The translations under genes and the position numbers were made by a program. DNA of 64,000 nucleotides, from positions 310,001 to 374,000 of the forward strand of contig JAWKIR010000002.1 in NCBI GenBank assembly GCA_041394245.1, in the 5' to 3' direction. The notes beneath the pieces were generated by a model that made no database searches, had not been told where the DNA came from, and saw only the letters and a program-made list of their open reading frames with translations. Shown here one piece after another: positions 16,242 through 24,366 of the stretch. This DNA comes from Acidimicrobiales bacterium. Lineage in GTDB: Bacteria > Actinomycetota > Acidimicrobiia > Acidimicrobiales > Aldehydirespiratoraceae. How positions within the stretch are numbered: the stretch's first letter is position 1; each line of letters opens with the position of its first letter.

Positions 16242-16858
16242 GCGGCGCCGCTCTCGCGAAGGCCGGCGATGGGGTCGTCGGCAGCCGTGGCGCCCGTGCC
16301 TTCGCCGCCGACCATCGCCGTGGCGGTGCGGACGAGGATCCCGAGATCCGTTCGCAATGACTGCGTGTCGACGTACTCGAGGTCGTACTCGATGCGTTCG
16401 GGCCACGACAGGTCGTTGCGTCCGTTGACCTGGGCCAGGCCGGTGAGACCCGGTCGCACGTCGAGGCGGCGCTTCTGACGATCGGTCCACCGCTCGACCT
16501 GGTAGGCGAGGGTGGGTCGAGGGCCGACGATGCTCATCTCGCCGCGGGCGACGTTGACGAGCTGGGGCAGTTCGTCGAGCGACGTCCGTCGCAGGATCCG
16601 ACCCACCGTGGTGATGCGATCGGCGCTGGGGATGATCGGATTGTCGCCGTCGATCATCGTGCGAAACTTCCACACGACGAAGAGTTCCCCGTGCATGCCG
16701 ACCCGTTCCTGGAGGAACAGGACGGGACCACGGGAGGTCAGGCGGATGGCGATGGCGCATCCGGCCCCGAGGACCAGGGCCGGAACGGCGACGATCGCGA
16801 CGACCAGGAGGTCGACGAGTCGCTTGCCGCGGTACGGGGCGCCGGGAAGCCGTCGCAT
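16238..16858 (-). CDS. PglC-type phosphoglycosyl transferase
   Basis: 206 residues. One N-terminal membrane-embedded helix (LVDLLVVAIVAVPALVLGAGCAI) precedes the bacterial sugar transferase domain: VLFLQERVGMHGELFVVWKFRTM, RRTSLDELPQLVNVARGEMSIVGPRP. This small monotopic form, like PglC or WcaJ-C, transfers a phosphosugar from a UDP-sugar to undecaprenyl phosphate to begin a lipid-linked glycan. Here the sugar may be the product of the neighbouring dehydratase, aminotransferase and acetyltransferase. It overlaps the upstream epimerase by one base (TGATG) and the downstream acetyltransferase by four. Confidence 0.92.
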   Translation of the reverse strand: MRRLPGAPYRGKRLVDLLVVAIVAVPALVLGAGCAIAIRLTSRGPVLFLQERVGMHGELFVVWKFRTMIDGDNPIIPSADRITTVGRILRRTSLDELPQLVNVARGEMSIVGPRPTLAYQVERWTDRQKRRLDVRPGLTGLAQVNGRNDLSWPERIEYDLEYVDTQSLRTDLGILVRTATAMVGGEGTGATAADDPIAGLRESGAA

Positions 16859-17784
16859 CAGAGAACCTCGCGCATCCAATCGACCGTCGCCTTCAGCCCG
16901 ATCTCGAGCGGAACCGGCGTGATGGTCGGGAACAGCTCGCGGACGCGGCTGTCGTCGGCCTGGGAATGGGGGACGTCGCCGGTCCGCACCGGCCTGCGCT
17001 CGACCCGGATCTCCCCGTCCACCAGCTCCCCGATCATGTCGATCACGGTCAGGAGGTCGGTTCGGGTGCCGAACGCCAGGTTGACAGGGATGTCGCTCGT
17101 GACCCGGCGGTTGACCGCGTCGACGATGACCGATGTGAGCGTGTCGATGAACGTGAAGTCGCGGCTCTGGGAGCCGTCGCCGTTCAGGGGCAGCGGATCG
17201 CCGCGCAGCGCGGCGTCGACGAAGGCCGGGATAACGGCTGCGTACGCGTGGCCCGCCGCCTGCAGCGGCCCGAACACGTTGAAGAAGCGGAACGCGAGGG
17301 TCGGCAGGCCGTAGCTGTGCCCGTAGGCGATCGTGTAGGACTCGGTCGCCAGCTTGCTCGCGGCATAAGGACTGACCGGGCGGCAGGCGAGCCCTTCGTG
17401 CTTCGGGAGTTCCGGGTTCGCGCCATAGACCGACGAGGAGCCGGCGCACAGGACGTGGCGCAGCCCGTCCTTGCGGGCCGCCTCGAGCACGTTCACCGTG
17501 CCCGTGGCGTTGGCGAGATGGCTGGCGACGGGGTCGGTGATGGAGCGGGGAACCGACGGTCGGGCGGCGAGATGGACGATCGCATCGGCGGGTCCGGCGG
17601 CTGCGTCGAGCGCGGCCTGGTCGAGGATGGTGCCCACGACGAGTTCGGTGTCCGTGCCGTCGAGGTTGGCGGAGTAGCCGGTCGAGAGGTCGTCGAACGC
17701 GGTGACGCGGTGACCGCTGAGCTCGAGCGAGCGACAGAGGTTGGCGCCGATGAAGCCGGCGCCGCCGGTGACGAGGACGTGCAT
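16858..17784 (-). CDS. NAD-dependent nucleotide-sugar epimerase/dehydratase
   Basis: 308 residues, extended SDR. The NAD motif is VTGGAGFIGANL. The catalytic triad region is CAGSSSVYG plus SPYAASK (YxxxK), and sugar-binding features FRFFNVFGP and SRDFTFIDT follow. It is close to UDP-glucose 4-epimerase and related WbpP/TylP-like enzymes; which sugar is used cannot be decided. It heads a three-gene run (epimerase, sugar transferase, acetyltransferase) with overlapping stops and starts, divergent from the glycosyltransferase at 17896. Confidence 0.88.
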   Translation of the reverse strand: MHVLVTGGAGFIGANLCRSLELSGHRVTAFDDLSTGYSANLDGTDTELVVGTILDQAALDAAAGPADAIVHLAARPSVPRSITDPVASHLANATGTVNVLEAARKDGLRHVLCAGSSSVYGANPELPKHEGLACRPVSPYAASKLATESYTIAYGHSYGLPTLAFRFFNVFGPLQAAGHAYAAVIPAFVDAALRGDPLPLNGDGSQSRDFTFIDTLTSVIVDAVNRRVTSDIPVNLAFGTRTDLLTVIDMIGELVDGEIRVERRPVRTGDVPHSQADDSRVRELFPTITPVPLEIGLKATVDWMREVL

Positions 17785-17895
17785 GGGGTTCCCCTTCCTG
17801 AGAGAACGTCACCCCTCCATCGGCACCGGCGCGCGGCTCATGAGGAGTGGGTCGAACGGCTCATTCCCCGATCCGCCCGACCGATGGAGACGTCG

Positions 17896-19071
17896 ATGAC
17901 CTCTCCCACCTCGGCTTCTCCTGCATCGCCATCTCCTGCATCGCCGGCGGCCCGGCGGCTGCTCTTCGTGTCATCGGTGGTCGAGGGAGGATCGGGACGC
18001 AGCCAGCGTGAGCTCGCCGCGGCGCTCCAGGCCCACGGTCGCCAGGTCCGCTTCCTGGTCGATGCCGGCGACGAGGCGAAGCGACGGCGACGGATGCTCT
18101 CGGAGTTCACCGACGCCGCTGTTCGATTCGACGGTCGTCCCATCGGGCGACCCGTCGATCTCGTGCGCCGCCGGCTGGGGGCGCGCGTGGAGACCAGGGA
18201 GATCGCCGGTCTGCGACACGACAGCACCATCGCGCCGGAGAACGCCATCGAGCAGTCGGTTCGCCGTTGGCGACCCGACGTCGTGGTCGCCTCGAGCATC
18301 TCCCGGGTGACCTGGCGGCGGGTCCGTGCCGTGTGCCGCGAGCGGTCGATCCCGACCGCGCTGTACCTGCGGGAAGCGCCGGCGATCGGCCATCTCACCG
18401 CCGGTCTCTTCCCCGATCTGCTCCTCGCCAACTCCGGGACACTGGTCGACGACGCGGCGCGTCTCGGCCATCACGCCGCGCTGGTCCCGTCGGTGGTGCG
18501 GATCGACCCGATGGAACTCCCGCCCACCCGGGAGGTCCTCCTCCTGGTGAATCCGCTGGCCAGCCACGGTCTCCACGTCATCGGACCGCTGGCCGCGGCG
18601 CGTCCCGACATCCCGATCGTGCTGCAGGAGTCGTGGTCGCTCGCCGGAACAGACCGTCGCGAGGTCGAGCGCCTGCTCGCGGCGCACGACAGCATCACGT
18701 TCCGTGCCTTCGAGCCCCGTCCCGGCATCGTCTTTCGCGATGCCCGGATGCTGCTGACCCCCCACCAGGTCGACAATCGGCCGCGCACCGTGCTGGAGGC
18801 GCAGGCCAACGGGCTCCCCGTGGTCGCCAGCGACCTGCCGGGTCTACGCGAAGCCGTGGGAGACGGTGGCACCCTCGTGGCCCCCGACGCCGGCCCCGAC
18901 GAGTGGATCCGCGCCGTCGGCACGCTGTGGGACGACGAGTCGCACTGGATGGCGCTGTCGGATCGCGCCCGGATGCACGCCGCCCGCCCCGAGGTGCGAC
19001 CCGATGCGATCGCCGCGCACTTCAGCGCGGTGATCGACGACCTCGTCGATCGTGTCGGGGCGGGCGACTAG
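17896..19071 (+). CDS. Glycosyltransferase family 4-like protein
   Basis: 391 residues with a GT-B layout. The N-terminal half begins RLLFVSSVVEGGSGRSQREL. The C-terminal half contains LTPHQVDNRPRTVLEAQANGLPVVAS, a GT4-type donor-site region with Glu (VLEAQANG), followed by GTLVAPDAG. The Ser/Pro-rich N-terminal extension contains a 15-bp tandem DNA repeat (SPASPSPASP). ATG 17896 is preferred, with GGAG six bases upstream; an ATG at 17884 is in frame. The stop TAG shares the CTAG palindrome with the convergent GNAT gene. Confidence 0.8.
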   Translation: MTSPTSASPASPSPASPAARRLLFVSSVVEGGSGRSQRELAAALQAHGRQVRFLVDAGDEAKRRRRMLSEFTDAAVRFDGRPIGRPVDLVRRRLGARVETREIAGLRHDSTIAPENAIEQSVRRWRPDVVVASSISRVTWRRVRAVCRERSIPTALYLREAPAIGHLTAGLFPDLLLANSGTLVDDAARLGHHAALVPSVVRIDPMELPPTREVLLLVNPLASHGLHVIGPLAAARPDIPIVLQESWSLAGTDRREVERLLAAHDSITFRAFEPRPGIVFRDARMLLTPHQVDNRPRTVLEAQANGLPVVASDLPGLREAVGDGGTLVAPDAGPDEWIRAVGTLWDDESHWMALSDRARMHAARPEVRPDAIAAHFSAVIDDLVDRVGAGD

Positions 19072-20039
19072 AAGAGTTCGATGTCGCCGAGGGCGAACCG
19101 GAAGTCCTCGAGGTCGGGGCCCGTGCCCGCGAGATCGCGCACCGTCAGCCGTGGCCCGAGTCTCGGCAACGTCGGCAACCAGGGGGCCGGATGCGGTGGC
19201 CGGGCCAGTGTCAGGAGATGGTCGGCCGAGAGATCGTGGCGAAGGCGGCGCAGCAGTCGGCGGGTCGCCTTGGCGTCGGGGCTGAACACCTCAGCGAGGA
19301 CCGCCTCGAGGGCCGGTCCCCGGCGTCGCAGCCGGATCACCGCCGCCGCATCGTCGGACCGGATGACCCGATAGGCGAGGGGCTCGAAGCCGTAGCGCCA
19401 CAGGAGGTGATCTCGGGTTCTCGTCGTTGCGATCGCCGACGGCGAGGGTGTGGCGGCGTCGAGTTCGACGAGGTCGTCGATGGCACGGTCGACGGTCACA
19501 CCGAGCGCACAGGGTTCCGACCACTTCTGTGCCGCCGTTCGCGCCTGGGCCAGTCTCGGCAGCGAAGTGGGCCCGCGTAGCGCGAATCGGGTCGGGATGC
19601 GGCCGACCTCCCGCCATCCCATGCGGAGGTAACCGGGGCGGCTGTTGTCGTTGGGTGTGTTGAAGACGAACTCGATGCCGTCGGCGGTCAGTTCGTCGAC
19701 GGCAGCGGTCGTCAACGCCCGGAAGATGCCCCGACGCTGGTGGTCGGGGTGGGTGGCGGTGTCGACGGCCCGTACGGCGCGACGCGTGGCCCCGTCGGGA
19801 CCGGTGAAGTTCCAGCGCAGCATCGTGCGGAAACCGGCAACGGTGTCGGTCCCCGCGTGGGTGTCGTCGATCGCGAGCCACATCGGCGACGGTCCGGCCG
19901 GGTTGTCGAGGTGCTTCCAACGGAAGAACGCCTCGTTGGGTTCGTCGCGACGCCACCCGAGCGCAGCCGCGGCCACCGCGATCGCCGCCGGGATGTCGTC
20001 GTTCGTGCCGCGACGAACGGTGGGGGCGGGGCGATCCAC
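19068..20039 (-). CDS. GNAT-family N-acetyltransferase
   Basis: 323 residues. The N-terminal GNAT domain carries the acetyl-CoA loop TATHPDHQRRGIFRALTTAA (Q/R-x-x-G-x). This is followed by FVFNTPNDNSRPGYLRMGWREVG, seen in Eis-like and exopolysaccharide-locus GNAT proteins. The C-terminal half is a second, degenerate alpha/beta domain. The acceptor is unknown; its location next to a deacetylase and glycosyltransferases suggests a sugar or cell-surface substrate. The start is the GTG at 20039, with 43 bp to the divergent deacetylase gene. Confidence 0.78.
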   Translation of the reverse strand: MDRPAPTVRRGTNDDIPAAIAVAAAALGWRRDEPNEAFFRWKHLDNPAGPSPMWLAIDDTHAGTDTVAGFRTMLRWNFTGPDGATRRAVRAVDTATHPDHQRRGIFRALTTAAVDELTADGIEFVFNTPNDNSRPGYLRMGWREVGRIPTRFALRGPTSLPRLAQARTAAQKWSEPCALGVTVDRAIDDLVELDAATPSPSAIATTRTRDHLLWRYGFEPLAYRVIRSDDAAAVIRLRRRGPALEAVLAEVFSPDAKATRRLLRRLRHDLSADHLLTLARPPHPAPWLPTLPRLGPRLTVRDLAGTGPDLEDFRFALGDIELF

Positions 20040-20082
20040 GGGCGAGAGGTTATCCCTGCGCCGTACCTGCCGATGGGAGCGG

Positions 20083-20886
20083 GTGGGTCTCCTGCCTTCC
20101 GCCGTGAAGTTCGCCGCCGGTGCCGCCGACGTGGTTCGTCGCCCCGTCGCGGGCCTGGTGGTGCTGATCTATCACCGTGTCGGCGGACGGACCGGCGTAC
20201 GCGTCGATCTTCCGACCCCGATGTTCGACGAGCAGATGGCGATGTTGGCGGCGAGCGGTGCCGTGCTGTCGCTCGACGAGGCCGTCGCTCGCCTGGCGCA
20301 GGCCGAGGACCTGCGGGGCCGAGTGGTCGTGACGTTCGACGACGGCACCGACGACTTCGTCGACGACGCGTTGCCGGTGCTTGCGCGCCACGGGATTCCG
20401 GCGACGCTGTATGTCGCCACCGCCCACATCGACGAGCGGATCGACTTCCCCGACGACGGCCGCCCGGCAACCTGGGCAGGCCTCGCGGAGTGTGTCGCCT
20501 CGGGGCTCGTCACCATCGGTTCGCACACCCATCGCCACGTGCTGCTCGACCGGCTCCCGCACGACCAGGTCGCCGACGAACTCGACCGCTCCATCGACCT
20601 CATCGGTGATCGACTGGGACTGTCGGCGCAGCACTTCGCCTACCCGAAAGCACTGCGACCCTCGCCCGGGGCCGAGCGCGAGGTGCGGGCCCGCTTCGTG
20701 TCGGCCGCATTGGCCGGTACCCGGGCCAACCCGATCGGTACGGACCTCCATCGTCTGGCCCGCACTCCGGTGCAGACCACCGACGGCGCCCGCTGGTTCG
20801 CCTGCAAGGTCGCCGGTGGCATGGGGTTCGAGGACGACCTGCGACGGCTCGTCAACCGGCGTCGCTACGCGGGGGCGTCATCGTGA
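20083..20886 (+). CDS. Polysaccharide deacetylase (NodB homology)
   Basis: 267 residues. The NodB domain has motif 1 TFDDG (residues 84-88, Asp86-Asp87) and the metal-binding motif 2 SHTHRH (His148 and His152). The early VVLIYHRVGG is typical of the carbohydrate esterase 4 group. These metal-dependent enzymes remove N-acetyl groups from glycan chains. No signal peptide is evident, so it may act on a precursor inside the cell or be mis-started. GTG 20083 has GGGAG three bases upstream; GTG 20104 is the alternative. It overlaps the next glycosyltransferase by four bases (GTGA). Confidence 0.85.
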   Translation: MGLLPSAVKFAAGAADVVRRPVAGLVVLIYHRVGGRTGVRVDLPTPMFDEQMAMLAASGAVLSLDEAVARLAQAEDLRGRVVVTFDDGTDDFVDDALPVLARHGIPATLYVATAHIDERIDFPDDGRPATWAGLAECVASGLVTIGSHTHRHVLLDRLPHDQVADELDRSIDLIGDRLGLSAQHFAYPKALRPSPGAEREVRARFVSAALAGTRANPIGTDLHRLARTPVQTTDGARWFACKVAGGMGFEDDLRRLVNRRRYAGASS

Positions 20887-22052
20887 GCGCTCGGCGCCTC
20901 GTGCACCTCACGACGACCGACATGAGCCTCGACTGGTTGCTCCGCCCCCAGCTCGAGGCGTTCGCCGATGCCGGCTTCGAGGTGTTCGGCATGTCGGCTC
21001 CCGGTCCCCATGTCGCCGCGCTCGAGGCGAGTGGTATCCAGCATGTGGCCGTGCCGTCGCTGACCCGGGCGATGTCGCCGATGCACGATCTGCGTGCGTT
21101 GCGCGACGTGCACCGCGCCCTGCGGCGCCTGCGGCCCGACATCGTGCACACCCACAATCCGAAGCCGGGAGTGCTCGGCCGCGTCGCCGCGAGAGCGGCT
21201 GGCGTTCCCGTGGTGGTGAATACCGTGCACGGGCTCTACGCCCTCCCCGAGGATCGGCTGGCGAAGCGAGCGGTCGTCTACGGCCTCGAACGGCTGGCCG
21301 GCACCTGCTCCGACGCAGAACTCCTCCAGAACCCCGAGGATCTCGCCGTGCTGCGCCGACTCGGAGTGCCGCACTCCAAGCTCTCGCTGCTCGGCAACGG
21401 CATCGATCTCCGGCGCTTCGACCCGTCGTCGGTTCCCGCCGCCAGTCGCGGCCGCATCCGGGCCTCGATCGGCGTCGACGACGACACGGTCGTGATCGGA
21501 CTCGTCGGTCGCCTCGTGTGGGAGAAGGGCTATGCCGCCGTTTTCGAGGCGGCCGCGGCGATGCGCGACGAGAACTGCCGCTTCGTCGTCGTCGGCCCCG
21601 AGGAGCCGGACAAGGCAGGTGCGGTCTCGGCCGCCGACCGGGCCGAAGCCGAGCGCCACGGTGTCGTCTTCCTCGGTCGCCGCGACGACATGGCCGACGT
21701 CTACTCGGCGTTCGACGTCTACGTCCTGGCTTCGCACCGCGAGGGATATCCGCGTTCCGCAATGGAGGCGTCGGCGATGGGATTGCCGGTCGTGGCGACG
21801 AACATCCGCGGCTGTCGCCAGGTGGTCGCCGACGGTGTCACCGGGCGACTCTTCGACGCCGGCGATGCGGTCGGTCTCGTCGCGGCGTTGCGGCCGCTCG
21901 TGCGCGATGACGTGCGTCGCCGCCGTCTCGGCGACGCGGCGCGGCGCCGTGCCCTCGAACACTTCGACGACCGTGACGTCATCGACACGACGCTACGGAC
22001 CTACGAATGGCTGCTGTCGGCCGCGCGGGTGCCGTCGATGGCCGCGGCGTAG
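20883..22052 (+). CDS. Glycosyltransferase family 4
   Basis: 389 residues of a GT-B retaining glycosyltransferase. It has an acceptor domain (RLVHLTTTDMSLDWLLRPQL), VHTHNPKPGVLGRVAARAAG, the nucleotide-sugar loop IGLVGRLVWEKGY, and the C-terminal VLASHREGYPRSAMEASAMG with the Glu-rich EX7E-type region. It resembles WcaL/PimB-like enzymes; the donor is not predictable. It is translationally coupled to the deacetylase (GTGA overlap). Its last 52 bp overlap the end of the convergent glycosyltransferase at 22001. Confidence 0.9.
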   Translation: MSARRLVHLTTTDMSLDWLLRPQLEAFADAGFEVFGMSAPGPHVAALEASGIQHVAVPSLTRAMSPMHDLRALRDVHRALRRLRPDIVHTHNPKPGVLGRVAARAAGVPVVVNTVHGLYALPEDRLAKRAVVYGLERLAGTCSDAELLQNPEDLAVLRRLGVPHSKLSLLGNGIDLRRFDPSSVPAASRGRIRASIGVDDDTVVIGLVGRLVWEKGYAAVFEAAAAMRDENCRFVVVGPEEPDKAGAVSAADRAEAERHGVVFLGRRDDMADVYSAFDVYVLASHREGYPRSAMEASAMGLPVVATNIRGCRQVVADGVTGRLFDAGDAVGLVAALRPLVRDDVRRRRLGDAARRRALEHFDDRDVIDTTLRTYEWLLSAARVPSMAAA

Positions 22053-23122
22053 ATCTCCTCGATCTCCGAGATCGCACGGGATCGCTCGAATCGCTGCGCC
22101 TCGAGCGTGGCGGCGAGCGACAGCTCGCGGCGGCGCGCCTCGTCGCGCGCCATCGCCACGTGGTTGCCCGCGAGGGCATCGGCATCGCCGACCGCGGAGA
22201 TGAGTCCGGCACGGCCGACGGCACTCGGTACCCCGCCGGCTGCGGTCGCGACGACCGGCAGACCGAGCGCCAGCGCCTCCATCACCGCCACCGGCAGACC
22301 CTCGTGGGCCGACGAGAGGGTGAGCATGTCGCCGGCGCTGATGATGCGTGTGGCATCGGGCCGATAGCCGAGTGCGGTGAACCGTCGGCCGATCCCGGCA
22401 GCCGCGATCCATCGGTCGACGTCGTCGGCGAGCGGCCCCTGCCCGACGAGGAGGTAGCGCAGGCTCGGCTCGTCGTCGAGCGCTCGGACGGCGGCCGCCA
22501 CCAGGATGTCGAGCGCTTTCTCGCGACGCAGGTTGGCGACACACACGACGACGATGTCGGTGTCGTCGATGCCGAGTTCCGTGCGGACACCGCCTCGATC
22601 GGCGGTCGCGCGCACCGCGGCGATGTCGATGCCGTGCACCACGACGGTGACCCGGTCCGGAGCGATGCCGCGCACGGTGGAGCGGACGTCGTCGCTCACC
22701 GCGATCGTCGCGTCCTGGAGCCGGATCGTCAGCCGGTTCGCGAGACGGGTCACGCGATGGTGGCGGGGCCAGCGGTTGTGTTCGGTGCTCACGACCGCGG
22801 GCCGACGACCCCGCGGCACGGTGCGGACGAGGATCCGGGTGACGGCGGCGAGGGCGGGGGAGTGGACGTGGAGGACGTCGACGGGATCGGTCCGCAGGAG
22901 TCGGTGCAGCCGGACGACCCAGCCCGGGCGGACTGCGCTGGGGGCATCGAGGCAGCGATTGACGACGCCGGCGGCGTCGAGGAGCGGCACGAGATGATCC
23001 TTCTCGGGCACCAGGTAGACGACATCGTGCTCGATCGATCCCGGCGCCGTGGTCTGGGCGACCACGAGTCGCTCGGCGCCGCCCGGGCCGAGTCCCTTGA
23101 GAAGGTGGCGTACCCGGGTCAC
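22001..23122 (-). CDS. Glycosyltransferase family 4
   Basis: 373 residues, GT-B. It begins VTRVRHLLKGLGPGGAERLV, the glycine-rich GGAE acceptor-side signature of many GT4 enzymes. It continues with STEHNRWPRHH, VVCVANLRREKALDILV and LSSAHEGLPVAVMEALALGLPVVAT, the donor-site Glu pair. The start is the GTG at 23122, which overlaps the aminotransferase stop by four bases, so the two genes form a coupled pair. It converges on and overlaps the plus-strand glycosyltransferase by 52 bp, inside both C-terminal tails. Confidence 0.9.
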   Translation of the reverse strand: MTRVRHLLKGLGPGGAERLVVAQTTAPGSIEHDVVYLVPEKDHLVPLLDAAGVVNRCLDAPSAVRPGWVVRLHRLLRTDPVDVLHVHSPALAAVTRILVRTVPRGRRPAVVSTEHNRWPRHHRVTRLANRLTIRLQDATIAVSDDVRSTVRGIAPDRVTVVVHGIDIAAVRATADRGGVRTELGIDDTDIVVVCVANLRREKALDILVAAAVRALDDEPSLRYLLVGQGPLADDVDRWIAAAGIGRRFTALGYRPDATRIISAGDMLTLSSAHEGLPVAVMEALALGLPVVATAAGGVPSAVGRAGLISAVGDADALAGNHVAMARDEARRRELSLAATLEAQRFERSRAISEIEEIYAAAIDGTRAADSSHS

Positions 23123-24240
23123 GAGAGCGCGGCGCGGGCGGCGTCGATGACGCGATCCAACTCCGAGCCGGTCATCGACGAACCGCTCGGGAGGCACACG
23201 CCGCGGGCGAACGCGGTCTCGGCGACCTCGCCACCGAAGACACGGCGATCCCCGAACACCGGTTGGAGGTGCATGGGCTTCCACGCCGGACGAGCTTCGG
23301 CATCGGCGGCGTCGAGCGCGGCGATCAGGTCGGCGGGTGAACAGCCGGCATCGTCGGCGAGCACGGCGATCGTCAGCCAGTTGTTGGGCGTCCCCCGTGG
23401 ATCGAGCGGGTTGAACGACACCCCGCGGAGGTCGCCCAGCGCGTTCTGGTACGCCGCTCGGATCTCCGCCGTTCGGGCCAGCATGTCGGGCAGGCGGCGG
23501 ACCTGTCCGCGGCCGATGGCCGCCAGGATGTTGCTGAGGCGGTAGTTGTAGCCGATCTCGGCGTGTTCGTAGTGCAGCACCGGCTCGCGGGCCTGGGTCG
23601 ACAGGTGCCGGATGCGAGCGATCGCAGCGGCGTCCGCGGAGACGGCCATTCCGCCACCGCCGGTGGTCATGATCTTGTTGCCGTTGAAGGAGAAGACGCC
23701 GATGTCGCCGAACGAGCCGGCACCGGCACCTTCCCATGTCGCACCGACGGCTTCGGCCGCATCCTCGACGAGCGGTACGCCGTATCGCTCGCAGGCGGCG
23801 CGGATCGGTGCGTGGTCGGCGCACTGGCCGTAGAGATCGACGCTGATGACCGCGCCGATCCGTCGACCCTCCGCCACGGCGGTGCGCAGGGCTTCCTCGA
23901 CCAGGGCCGGGTCGAGGTTCCAGGTGGACGGCTCGCTGTCGACGAACCAGGGCTCGGCGCCGACGTAGGCGACGACGTTCGCGGTGGCGGCGAAGGTGAA
24001 CGACGGCACGACGACGACATCGCCCGGGCCGACCCCGCTCACGAGGAGCGCGAGGTGCAGGCCGGCCGTGCCACTCGTCAGCGCAACGGCGTGGGGGACA
24101 CCGACGAGGGCGGCGAACTCTTCCTCGAACGCGGTGAGATCCGGTCCGACGGGGGCGACCCAGTTCGCGTCGAACGCGCCGAGCAGCAGTTCGCGTTCGA
24201 CCGCCGTCATGTCGGGTGGGGAGAGGTAGATCCGGCCCAT
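23119..24240 (-). CDS. DegT/DnrJ/EryC1 aminotransferase (PglE-like)
   Basis: 373 residues of a PLP-dependent sugar aminotransferase. The PLP lysine is Lys189 in FSFNGNKIMTTGGGG. Other family marks are ALTSGTAGLHLAL, VPSFTFAATANVV and VEDAAEAVGATW. The start MGRIYLSPPDM is the usual N-terminus of the PglE/LegC/PerA group, which aminates a 4-keto sugar made by a PglF- or WbpM-type dehydratase. The ATG at 24240 follows AAAGGA. Together with the genes at 13188, 15624 and 16238 it fits UDP-diacetylbacillosamine synthesis. Perosamine-type or legionaminic precursors are alternatives. Confidence 0.9.
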   Translation of the reverse strand: MGRIYLSPPDMTAVERELLLGAFDANWVAPVGPDLTAFEEEFAALVGVPHAVALTSGTAGLHLALLVSGVGPGDVVVVPSFTFAATANVVAYVGAEPWFVDSEPSTWNLDPALVEEALRTAVAEGRRIGAVISVDLYGQCADHAPIRAACERYGVPLVEDAAEAVGATWEGAGAGSFGDIGVFSFNGNKIMTTGGGGMAVSADAAAIARIRHLSTQAREPVLHYEHAEIGYNYRLSNILAAIGRGQVRRLPDMLARTAEIRAAYQNALGDLRGVSFNPLDPRGTPNNWLTIAVLADDAGCSPADLIAALDAADAEARPAWKPMHLQPVFGDRRVFGGEVAETAFARGVCLPSGSSMTGSELDRVIDAARAALS

Positions 24241-24366
24241 TGGGTCCTTTGGCTCATGTCGGCGGAGAACCTGCCGACAGGCAAAGCGTCGCACAAGCAC
24301 GCGCTGGTCTGGCGTCTTCGGAGGGAGACGTCGGGCCGGCCTCGACGGGTGGGCGAAACCAAGGAC
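24241..24366. promoter_or_regulatory. Divergent promoter region with inverted repeat
   Basis: The 126-bp spacer between the aminotransferase and the BY-kinase must hold both promoters. It contains a 7-bp perfect inverted repeat TGTCGGC/GCCGACA (24257-24263 and 24273-24279) with a 9-nt spacer, placed near the aminotransferase start. This could be an operator or an mRNA hairpin. I cannot assign clear -10/-35 boxes. Confidence 0.35.
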
